Shown: in pieces, positions 1-12,400 of the stretch
Numbering within the stretch: position 1 is the first letter of the stretch
Layout of the letters: each line of letters starts with the position of its first letter
Assembly: GCF_037975245.1 (NCBI RefSeq)
Contig: NC_092573.1
Location: 8,462,501 to 8,526,500, forward strand
DNA length: 64,000 nt
From: Apostichopus japonicus
Taxonomy: Eukaryota > Echinodermata > Holothuroidea > Aspidochirotida > Stichopodidae
Direction: 5' to 3'
Translations under genes and position numbers: made by a program
Notes under the pieces: generated by a model
Seen by the model: the letters and a program-made list of their open reading frames with translations, nothing else
Told to the model about the DNA's origin: nothing
Databases searched by the model: none

Positions 1-352
1 ATGGCAAAAACAGCAAGCTATCGATGTGGCGTAACAATCAACGAAGTTAGTTAGTGCATGCACTACAACGTCTATATGGAAGAAGGCATATACATTGAGT
101 GTACAGTATGGAATAAGATAAGATTACTTCTAGTAGGGTGATCTACCTGCTATGAAGTCATTCTCAAGATGAAACTTTGATTTCCCTTAAACTGGACATG
201 GAATACTGCCTGCCACATTGGTACTTTCTACCTATGGAAGGCATTATTTGAAAGATTTTTTTTTGTAAAAGATAAGATATCTAATTAAGGCTCTTGGTAG
301 ATGTGTACTTGCCACTTTGACATTGTAAACTACTGGTTTTCTTACAATTTAG

Positions 353-489
353 AAATCTGACTGTAAGGAAGTCGACACTTTGCTCACCTTCCATGGAAAG
401 GAATTACTGCCCTACTGGTTGATGATCTTAAGCGAATTCCCCGAAACGACTCCACCATCTGAATACAAGCAGCTGTTGCCAGAAATGAG
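353..489 (+). CDS. NBAS: NBAS exon 1 of window
   Basis: Encodes partial residues 1-46, with the conserved ELLPYWLMILSEFPETTPP segment at the start of the Sec39 region. The acceptor is a T-rich tract ending in AG at 351-352 and the donor is gtatgg; the exon ends in phase 2. Positions 1-352 upstream show no exon I can support, and the following intron (490-1017) holds nothing recognisable. Confidence 0.9.
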
Positions 490-3400
490 GTATGGATAGA
501 CGGTAAAAGACTGATATTAATTTTTGAGAGGTGGCTGAAAACGCAATATTTTTGAAATTTCTGTTTTGAAAAATCCCCAGAAATTTGTGAGAAATGTGTC
601 AAACTCTTTTACCCCTTGATTTTATATATATATGTATATTATTTAATTATCTTGAATGTCTGTTCTTGTCATATGTAGCTTCACGAGGACAAGAAGCACA
701 ATGATGAAGTTGTGCACATTTTATTACTCATTCTCTGAGGACCCGGGTCTGGGTGGTTATAGTTTAGGTATAAAGTATTAAGGGACAACCAAGATTTTGG
801 GGCAGTCCAAAAAGCTACTACATTCTTGTAAAATCAAACCTGGGGTGAAGTTTGCCAGGTTTTTCCTCTTTTCTTGGTCAAATCTTTGAATATTGAAAGT
901 TATTTCCATTCTTTATTAATTGATGGGTACCCAATATCATGATGCTTTATTCAATTCATCTGATAAACGAGTTTTTTGTGAGTACGCTAAATTAGTCCAT
1001 TGTGATTTTTTCCACAGTGCGGACTCGGACGAAGTCTACGAGTGGGCGGAACAGAGCTTCCGGGAATCCGACTGGTCGGAAGATCCAAAAGTGATGAACA
1101 TAATACACCCTGACCTGCAAGACCCAGGAGAAGAGTTCTTTGATGATAACCCTCTCATGAAGAGATTTAGGTATGTATCTACCCCTCTCCCCGCCCCCCT
1201 TAAAAAAAGAAAAGTACAAAAGAGAAATGCATGCACCTGCAAATTAACCAGTGTTGTAAACTTCACACTGCTTGCAATGTCAGCTTATATTTCATCTTTT
1301 ACAGTCTTTTGCAAAGACAGTTTTTTGGAAATTACCCCTTAAAAATCTGTTTGCCCAGGATTTTTTATTTTTTTTAACGCTCTCATTTGGAGTATGGCAC
1401 AGGATTTTGTTGTGTTAATGAGACAACAGTAAATTTTATAAGTAAATGAATAATGGAAAACTTAAACAGTATATTTTGTTATCATATTTTGTAAAATGCT
1501 TGATTATATACCTTTATATTTCTTTGTTTTTGTTTGTCTTCTTACACAGGTCAGACACCTTGACCAAGGAGATGGTCACTGATTGGTACTCCTTCAGAAT
1601 CAGGGAAATTGAGAACCAGTCACATCAGGTAACCTTACAATGACTGCATTATGTAACATTATTCTAGTTCGAATTTCTTTTCAAATTTTTAAAGCTTATT
1701 AGCTTATTGAAGCTTATAAGCTGTAAAAATTTCAGTGTACAATTTGTTGTTTTGTTTCAAGAATGCCCAACACCTAGTGTGCAGTATAGGAACACAGAAA
1801 TATGAGCTATTTTAAAATCTTTCTCTCCATCCTTGTCCACTTATAATCCCCTTACATCTATCTCTTTTGTGTTCACCGTGCTCATTAACCTGTCTGTATT
1901 CTGTGCGTGTTTTTGTCCCTTCTGTTACTGTTACTTGTCATTTAGCCTCTGAAGTAGATCCTGCTAGGATCGAAACGTCAGGCCAACTTACTTTTACACA
2001 TTCTATTACACAGGCTCTCTAGTGGATAAGCAGTTTGCTAACAGTTTTATTTTTTTTTGATATTAAAATCTTATAAGCTGTAAAAATTTCAGCCTACAAT
2101 TTGTTGTTTTGTTTCAAGAATGCACAACACCTAGTGTTGCAGGATAGGAACTCAGCAATCCTCCCCCTTTTTCACCATTCTCCAATCTATTTCCATAAGG
2201 TATATCAAGAATATTTTCTAAAACAATACCGTGTACCTTGATTTGTGCAAAACATGATTATTATTAGTTGTGGTCAATCTGTCTTGAGTATTCCTCGTTA
2301 ACAATGGATGGCTTGGATGAATAGATAGACGTGTCAATGTTTATTCTTTTGCCATTGCCTTTCCAAATTACTTTGCTATAATTGATTACAGAGATGTACT
2401 TATCTCTGCCATGGCTTTCTCTGTTCCCCGAAATCGGGTTTGAGTCGTACAATACCGTAGCTGTAATAACACTTTTGTGAAAGGTTAAAAAAATCATAAA
2501 AAAAAAAAATCGATCAATCAATTTAATTTATTTTTGTTTAGGTTGATAATGCTATTGAACTCGCAAGGCTAGCATCTGAGAGAGGAATTCAAGTAAGTCT
2601 TACTCTATATTTTAATTTAATTTTGTCTTTTTTGTTTGTTTGTCCAAGGTGCTGAAGAGAACAATAAATAGAAAGTTTGAAATGTAAAATCTTGAAATGT
2701 TATTTCAGTTTATTTGGATGAAAGGTGCCCTTGTGCAATAATCTCTGCTGTTTATGCGTAGAGGACACCTTGTCCTGTTTGGACAAAAGATTATATAACA
2801 TTCACTTGGAAACTTAATTGAACTGTGTGACAGGATGTTATTTTATGTAAGTCATTTTTGGTCAAATAACATCATAAAACTTGAACGGTGGTTTTAATTG
2901 TGGAGGGGTTTGTTGTCATGTCCATACATGTGTGGGGGGGGGGTGGTTGGATTGGAGGAGGGGGTGGGGAGCTGCTTGACACAAGCTATAGCAGCATCCT
3001 TGTCCTGTGGTTTCAGCATTTCACTTACAGACCAAGAGAAGTGGCAGGGAATGGTGTTCAGAAGTACTTTATCTTTAAAATGCAATGTGTGAGCAATTCA
3101 GTAAATCTATGTAATATTTACTAGAAGATTGGAAAATACTAGAAATGGTTCTTTTTGCCTCTTTAGGGTCTTAACAACCTGCGTGATGACCTTAAAACTT
3201 TGGAGGTCATGATTTACGAAGCAGAAGTCGACCCGAATTTGACCTTAGAGGAAATAGAGAAGATGGATGACCTAGAAAAGATCAAACAACTTATGAAGAC
3301 GGTAAGAATAAAGATTTAGGAAAAATAGGATGTAGTTATTTCTTTTAATTTCATATACTTTTCATAAGAATATACATGTACAGATATAATTGAATATTAT

Positions 3401-6400
3401 TAAATACAATTGAAGTGAAATATTCAACATTTTTGTGCAGTACAATGTAGCACACAAACATGCAGGAAAGGAAGAAAAATACAATAAAAAAGAAAACACA
3501 AAAAAAAAAAAAATTATGGAAATAACTGGTTGTGTGGGCCACGTAAAGTCACCCATCTTGCAAAAACATGGTTAAAAAAATTGTTGGGTTTATAATTTTA
3601 AGTGTCAACAGCTAGTCATTACCTTGGGAAGAAATATGTCTGATATTAAAAATATATTTCATATATTCTATATTAAACTCTCATCACTATACCCCCATTA
3701 TTAAACTTGACCTCGTCCAGAGTCATTTCCAAGTGATGGAGTAGAGTCAACAGTATTTTAAATTTTCCAGTTTGGTTTTGTAAGTGATCCATACCAAGGA
3801 GTGTCTGGGAGACACACAATTTTGTGAAACGAATCAAATTCCTTCGGCACTTTGTCCAGCAGGAAAGCTGCAGCAGCTGCAAGATATGCTGCAGCAAGGC
3901 TGAATCAATATCAAACAATAGAGATTATCTCTCATTAGACCAGCAGTCCCTATTCTGTCATGACTGCACAATACAACAGTTTATATCGTTTGCAGCCCCC
4001 TCCGCATCCTTCCTTGGACACAGTGCTTTAATAACTGGCTCATTAATCTTTGTGTGGAAGAAGTTGGCTGAAGTTGAGTTGACCACAACTGATTGGGTTT
4101 ATGACAGGGTCGTTGCAAAATTCTAAGGGAGCAAAGTATGAATGTGTTTGGTTGGGAATTGTATCTATGACAATATATACAATCTACTGCTACATATGAT
4201 AGTTTAGTTTTGTATTATCCCATATGATGTAGGGTTTGTTTTCCTCTGAAATGATACTGGTGTGTGCATCTTTGTGAAAGATAGAAAAACAAAAATTGTA
4301 ATTTTAGATATTATAGAATTGAAATATTTGACCATATGTGAGGTTCCAACAACTTTTCCTTGCCTTGTCTTTGCCTTGTTTGATTTTTTAAATTTTTATA
4401 TAATCATTTTATAAAGTATGTGCAAGCTTACATTACAGACGACATCTTCTTTGTCCTATTCAGACACCAAAGGAGGTCTACTTGAAAAATATGAAGAGGT
4501 GGGTACTACCATTTCTTGAGAGGTGCGAAAGAAAGACGCCCGGTATCCGTGGAGATTTACTTCGTGACTACATCTTGTCTACTGCGAAGGTAAATCTATT
4601 TTTCATAGACACTATTTTGATTTCACAAGAATCAGAATTAATATATGTAAAAGCCAGCATCACAGTGTAACCAAGCGTACATTGGGCACTGCCAGACTCC
4701 ACACTTTTCAGAAAGTATTTCTATATCAGTGAAAATACATATGCATAAATTTTGTCTGTATCTGCTGATCTTTGTATCATGAATTCTTTAGTGTAATTAA
4801 TATTCTATAAATAAATCCAATTTGTTCCATATTTGAGCATTTTGTTTTATACTGTGGTAATAAATAGTGTAGAAACTGTGATGGATCGCCAACAAGATGC
4901 AAATGGCTAATTCTGTATAAGCATTAGTTTTATCAGACAATTTTCATTCCAATTTTTGAAATAATGTAGTTTCAGAAATTACTGCCAATTTTATATATGT
5001 TCGAAAGCTCTTATATTCATTGTGCAAATGATTTTATAAGTACAATTGGAAGTGTGCTGTTATCTTTCATTGATGGAACTTTATGATAATTAAATGTTTA
5101 AATTTTTCATTTCATAAACTTTTCCTGCATTTAGAATGACTTGGCCTACTGTTTGCAGATATTTGAGAATTGTAAGCCAGGGGTGAGTTTTTTTGTCTTA
5201 AATGTAAATTTTTTAAATTTGTAAAAATATTAGACATATGGTTAACCCTCATACATGCTTTGTGACTGCCTGTATCTCATTCTCTTTCTTCGACACGATA
5301 CTACCAGCTATTAAGCATACTAGCTTATTATTGAAAATACTAACAAAAGTCGCTAGTATGCTTTGTGGCACTCTATTGAGGCTATGATATATCACTGATG
5401 TGTTTGATTAGTGATGTTTATTCCAGTTTGTTAGCTTGAGAAAAAAAAAATTAGCATAAAAATCAAACTTGAAACTATTATTATTGGTGTCCTGAAGCTT
5501 CAAGACAAGAAAGCTATTTGTATAATATCTTTTATAAATGCCCTTTACAGATGCATTATTGATTATTGATAAGATCACTGGTAGTTTATAGTACAACAAT
5601 CCACTATGTCATGCCATATGATACTTTTAGATTTCATGAGCAAAAAAAAACCACACAGTCAACAAGGAACTCATGATCGTGCCCTCAGGAATGATTTGTT
5701 TATTGCGTTAAGTACCCTGGATAAAACTCGGTCATCACATGCCACTCTCCTTAAGGCTTCCGGTCATACTGTGGTTCTGCTGAAATCATCACATGAGATG
5801 GTTTGGAGGATGTTACTTGTTGGAAGAATTACTACAACTCTGGTCAACAAGTGATTTACACCGAGATGTTGTAAACTCTTGATGCTATGTCTGATTATCA
5901 TTTGTTGGCATAACTTAATAGAGGTGCAATGTGACTTGAAAAGAGGAGATTCTTAATTTATGCAATCTGCCTGACACGTCAGGCATGGGCAAAGTGTACC
6001 CCCCCATCCCCGCCACAAGAAGGCTTTCGAAACCCTATCAATGTCTCTGTGCAACCTTAATAGCTAATAGCAAAGGGAGACATGAAATATGTTAGGCATA
6101 AGGAACTTTGTTTAATATGTCCTACTTGTGATGTGATAGTTCAAAATTAACACATGGACAACATAAATAATTTTTGGATCTTTGATTTCCCATTTTTAGT
6201 CATGTGTCCATGTTTATATCATGGAAGGAATTACATCCATAAGTCGGGCATGGTTTTCACTGTGGCGAACTAGATTAATTTCTCTAATTATGATTATTTT
6301 CCTGCAGATAACAAATCCTATCCTTACGGACCTGCAGGACATAGTACCCCTAGCACTGGAATGTGTCTATTCATGTGAAGGAAAAGACCAACATGAAAAT

Positions 6401-9400
6401 GCTCAGAAAGTTCTAAACTGTCTTCCCAAGAAAGGTTTTGGGTGAGGAGGATTTCCTGTTTTATTTGTTTTTTTAAATTTTATGTATTAAAACTGGATTC
6501 AAATATTTAAAAAATATTTTAATATAGTCTATGTGAGCCAAACAGTTTATTCTGCTTTTCTTGTGCAACCATGTGCACAAAATGATACTTGTTGTCTGAA
6601 TCATATCTCTCCACGAGCTCTCTGTGTGGTCAACAGTTAATACTGAATGATGTGCTTCTATTTCTCAAGTATGCCTGAAGTGAAAATGTGATGTTAGGGA
6701 TGCTTTGTGATGCTGTGGTTTGAAAAGGGAAAACTCTTATTTTATGTAAGTAGATATGTTTCATCAAGACTCCATGGATGTTAAGGAAAATACTAAAAAT
6801 GCAGTTTTCCATCAAGTGAAGTAGCTGTTGAACAATATACAGGTTGTTATGAATGCAAACTTTCCCTCCTCCCCACCCCACCCCACACGACATATTTGTT
6901 GTTTGGTTTAAATATATGATAAATTGATTGATCTTCTTGCAGTGTTATAGCTGAGGATATGGGGGCGCTCCATCACGACATTGAACAATTGCAGAACCAC
7001 TTGAGGGCAGTAGAGATCCTCTTGAGGCGCGAGATCAAGAAGACTGCAAGATTTATCCGAGACTCACAACTTGACTCAGAGAAAGCCGAACAGCTGATGA
7101 TACAGCTCACAAGGCAGGCCCCCAAACCGTGAGTAGCAATGTAGTACCCAGCTCAGTAGATTTAAGAAAATAGAGGGACTACAAAACATGTCATCTAGAA
7201 GGAATTTCTCATTATTGGACAAAATATGTGCAAAGGGTTTTTAAAGACTTAATTTTCTTAGAAATTTGTTCAGCTTGAAATCAATCATTAATTTGAATTA
7301 ACAAATTAATGAAGAACTTTATAGGTAGATCGTTCATTTTTTATCTTCATTTTCATGGCAATAATATATCATAACTTTATACTTTTGTCTAAATTACTTC
7401 TGTTTATACTTGTTTTCTAACTTCCATAGTAGAAATAAATTTGAACTTAATTTAAGTCATGATTTTGGATGAATGCTGACTTATGTTGAGCATTCTCTTG
7501 TTTTTGCCAATATTTTATAAAGCATGAAGCATTTTTGCATGAAGCATTCAAGGAATAAGGAGGTGCCTCTAATTTGCTTCCATTTTTACTATCTGGTCTG
7601 CAATTAAATGTCTTCCTTTGAAAAGTGACAATCCCTCATCACCTGTAAAACATTTTACCGAAATAAGTGATAGGAAATCTATTTAGTATCATTATGGTAC
7701 AACTATGGCAAGGGAGTTGCTATGGAAGCAATGCCAGAATAAATAAGAGAAAAATATTCTCAGAAATGTAAACTATGCACTCTTTGACTTTTTTTGGGAG
7801 TTTCATTTCCCCAAATGCGTAAGGTTTCCTGTTGGCGCAAATTTGGAACCTAACCCTTTGGGAGTTTGATATATACTCTTTGTGCTACACTACTTTGCGC
7901 AGACCGAGTCTGGGAGATAGATTAGCTTCCAAATATACTTTGGTTTTGCATTCGAGGAAAGTTGTGATTGGAACTTTTAGATAAATGCATCAGCTGAAGC
8001 AAAGTGTTTCTTTCAGTCAGTAATTTCACCTTTTGTCATCTTCCAGGGAAGGAGGATTCAAGAACATTGATTGGTTCCACCTTCTAGAAGACTGCATGGA
8101 ATTACGTGACAAAGTGTACTCCTGCGTTGAACGGAAAAGATGTCTGGAGGTAAACTTACTATTTTCTAGGCCATTCAACGTTAACATTCATTTGTTGCAC
8201 TGGTTTATGACCCGAGTAATTGTTAATTTAAGGAAGAAAAAAAACAATTTTTAAAATATCTGGTGACAGCAAATTTCTTTGTAAAATTATATTGATATTA
8301 TAATAATGAATTTCAAGCCATTGGCTAAATTTGTGCAGAATTTCATCTTAAACCACTTTTATAACTTATTAGTACTACAGTATATGTGAGGTAAGAGGTC
8401 AATATAGCGATTTTTAAAGTGTACAATATTTTGTGATATCTTACAAGGTTTTGTATGTCAAAGTTTTAAAAATGCTGAATCTTTTACCCCAGATACATGC
8501 TAGTTATTCTAGATTTTGGTTGCTTTACGAGCTATTTTTAGGGCAGAAACTTTTAACCTTTATTGTGTCCTGTTCAACATTATTCAAACCTTTACCTCTT
8601 ATTGTGATTACGTTAACTGCATTCTTTCTTCTTGACCATTTATCAGTTCCAGATCTAATGCTCTAATCCCTGTAATATTCCTATAATCCCTATATTATAT
8701 TATATATATATATATTTCCTATAATCCCTATAATATTTGTAATATTTTTGTCTTTCAATAAATATTGGGGATGCTTTTTGTTTTTGAAACCTTTTATCTC
8801 TTTTTTAAGATCTATGTTGCCAGCCTACTTGGCTCTGAGAAGAAGTCTAACATTCAACTTGCGGGAGAGTTTCTTGCCAGAGCCAGGAAAGAATCAACAA
8901 AAGTTATGAAAACTTCACAGAAAGAGACAAAAGTTGCCACAACCAGCAGCACACTGTTTAAGCTTAGGCTGAGCAAGATTACCTATGAAAGCTCTGTTAG
9001 GCTAGTCTTGTCTGCAGCTAAAGAGTACTTTGATGCTTCAAAGAAGCTAATGGATACCAACATGGACCTTGCAAGGTGCGTTGATGTTCAAGTTATGTTG
9101 ACATCATCATTTTTAACATGGTATTAAAAGACGAAAGGAGTGGGAAAGAGAGGAGACGTTGGTATAGAGACAGAGGGTGGGGGGGGGAGTGGGAGTTTGG
9201 AGAGAGACAACAAACTCAACTTTCACTTGACTCACATTTTGGAAGATATCGTACACTGCTTGTTCCTCTTTACTCTTCATCCTGATCTTCTTCATATTCT
9301 CCTATTTTTTCTTCTATGCAACAGTGGGTACATGTCAAAATCTCTCAGAATAAGGGGTTAATCAACGGTCTAGCGTGCGTTTCTCACAGGATTAATGCAC

Positions 9401-12400
9401 GATCGGGGGATAATGCAAGCGATGCACGAGGGCGGAGCCCGAGTGCATCCAGCGATAGCGTTAACACCCGGAGTGCATTAATCATGTCAGTAACGCACGC
9501 TATACCGTTGATTAACCCCGTTCATTCATACACTACCATTTGTGTGGGGGAAAAATCATAAAACAAAACATTTTTGGTTACATATAACCAAAGATTTATT
9601 AAAGTGATGCCCTGTAATTTTACCATGCGTTACTCACAGGATTAATCACGGTCAGCTGACCTGAATGGACCAATAGGAGTTAGGAATCTTTACTAAGTAT
9701 GAATGAACCATCAATTTAATCTTTGATTCAGTGCAAATAAAGCAAGTGCAAGTACACTAATCCTTGTTGAGATAAGCCTATGGAGAGTTTTCATGTAGCA
9801 GCAGCACACATATTTATACTAGTAAGCTCTTCATCCTATAATCCCTGCTACATACCTTCATTGTTTGGTTTGAGCAGTAAATAAAACCTATTTATGAGAA
9901 ACGCACTATGACACCGTACCAATCGTCCCGACTGATCGAGATTGTCCCGTTTTGCAAGTACAATATCTTGTTCTGCAGTCAAACTCAATTCCGTATTTGC
10001 AAGGAAAATATCTTGTCCCACAGTTAAACAAAATTTGTCCCAATTTTCCAAAGGTCTTTGTGTCTTACAGAAATATCACTGTTTTTTAGGATATTATGTT
10101 ATTTTAGGATATTATTTTTTTTATATAGTAAATAAAATCTATTTATGGGAAACGCACTATGACACCGTACCAATCGTCCCGACTGATCGAGATTGTCCCG
10201 TTTTGCAAGTACAATATCTTGTTCTGCAGTCAAACTCAATTCCGTATTTGCAAGGAAAATATCTTGTCCCACAGTTAAACAAAATTGTCCCAATTTTCCA
10301 AAGGTCTTGTGGCTTACAGAAATATCACTGTTATTAAGATATGAAGCAGACTAACAAGGTACACTTGTTGTGTTCATCAGTATACGTGACCAATCAGAAG
10401 CACGATGTAATCGCTTTCAATACATAAATTAGGATTGATAGACGCATATTAGCCCCCGGCCACAACCTTGGTGGAGAAAAAGACCTATGTAGCCCTCTTT
10501 AATTTTGTGCAATTTTGTTTAAGTTGGAGGGAGAAGTGCAGTGTCCCACTTATCAAGGAAAGAAATATGGTAACCATAAATATGAGTTGTTAACATGTTT
10601 ACAATAATGTTATAAACCTTTTTTCCCCTCTCTCTCTCTCTCTTTCTTTCTAGGGCTTGTTTGGAACTGATCAACGAGTCTTGTCAAGAGATTGATGATG
10701 AGTTAGATTTAATCCAAAGTCTCTCCCTCCTGAATACATTTTCAACTCCAGTGTTACCCCTGAAAGGTGAGAGCTGCCAAAAGGTCTCTTGTAGTCTTAG
10801 GATATTAAACACTGCCCTGAGTTTTGTTGTAATTGACATCAACAGGAGGGTGACATCTCCAGTCCCTGGCCAAAATCTATATTTGGAGTAAACTAGTCTA
10901 GACTCCCTGCTTTTTTAAAATTTTTGATAGAAGTTTGTTGTTTATGTGCAGTCAGTATGGCATCACTGTCTATTGAACACAAGTAGCCATATTTTATAGT
11001 TAAATAGCTGAATCTCATGTGAAGTTATTTCAGTTTATTGCGTCACATCTCAATGTGAAGTATATTTCAGTTTATTGCGTTAAGGTCACGCACAGTTTCT
11101 TTAAAATTCTGGAGGAATTGTGTGATCATAAGTCTCAGCACAAGCATCAAAACTCAGCTCAGACTTAATACTCTTGAAGGATAAATGTACCTAGGTTGTT
11201 GCTACACTGTATATAACCATACAAGGCTAAAAGATGTTTTGTAAAGTTTTGAGGATAATATTTAACTAAGTTTACCCTTTCCAGAAAGATTATATACTTC
11301 CTAGAGTTGAAATTGAGGCTTAAATAAGACCAGTAATTTGAGTGAATCTGGTTGGAAAGAGAACTTTTGTGCATGAAATGCAGGGAGTACAGATTATACA
11401 ATGCTTTGCCACTCTTCTTATTGTATGTCATTAGTTGGAAGTTGAGATTAATTGATTAATTAATTGATTGAACTATTTCTATTGTTCATGTTTCCTTACC
11501 TTTTAGTCCGCCTCAGCCAGAACAGACTCGATTTAGTCAAGATGGCGTTACAGTCCAGTCCCACAGCTTACAAGAGCAGTGGAAAGGTGAGAAAGTTATC
11601 ATTTTGTTCTCAACCCCTTGAAATGGGCTCTTCTGGAGCTGTTCACAATCCAGGAATACGTACTACTCCATAAGTTGTCGATTTATGAATATTCATGTTT
11701 ATAGGGCACTAGAATGTAAAATGCTGCTCTCCCTTATCACATCCCTAGATTTGTCTGATAGATTCGGTGTAATTGATTTCAATTCAGGGCATTTTCTAAA
11801 TACTAAACTGGTGGATAAATTTCCCACCTGTCCTATTAGACTTGTAATTACAAATTGAAAGTGTTCATATTTGGTCAAGCATAGAATGGACATTCTTAAA
11901 TATTGAACTGCCTTCATATACTCAAATTTCATGTTCATAATAATTATACTACTATGTACAAGGTGGGGTGGGGGAAGGGTGTGGGAGAGGGGATGTAAGC
12001 ATATCCCCTTTTATAGGTTAGATGTATTTTTCTTTTTCCCCTACCAATGCAAATTCCCACCTGTGTATACTGTACATGCCTCATTGGAACACACCTTGAT
12101 ATTTCTGTATTTTTGATCAAATTGAGTAAGTATGTAGTGTTTCTTAGGACAAAAACAAAAGCAGTGATTGCATTCTAAAAGTGTGAAAACAACATTTTTG
12201 TTTACCTCGCATGCAAAAGTGAAGTTCATAATATTGATATGCACAATGGCATAATGCTGTCCTGCTATGTGTAATGTGTCATTACTTAATGCCAATATAG
12301 GTTCATTCTCATAAATAAAACTTGACTCGTTAAGTTACCGTTTGTCTGATTGATTAGTCACATATTCTAATTTTAAGATACTTGACCTAGCAAGGCTGCT

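Noticed and set aside
1-352. A possible exon ending at a gtaaca near position 31
   Set aside because: Too little sequence to the left to fix a frame, and no recognisable NBAS residues.
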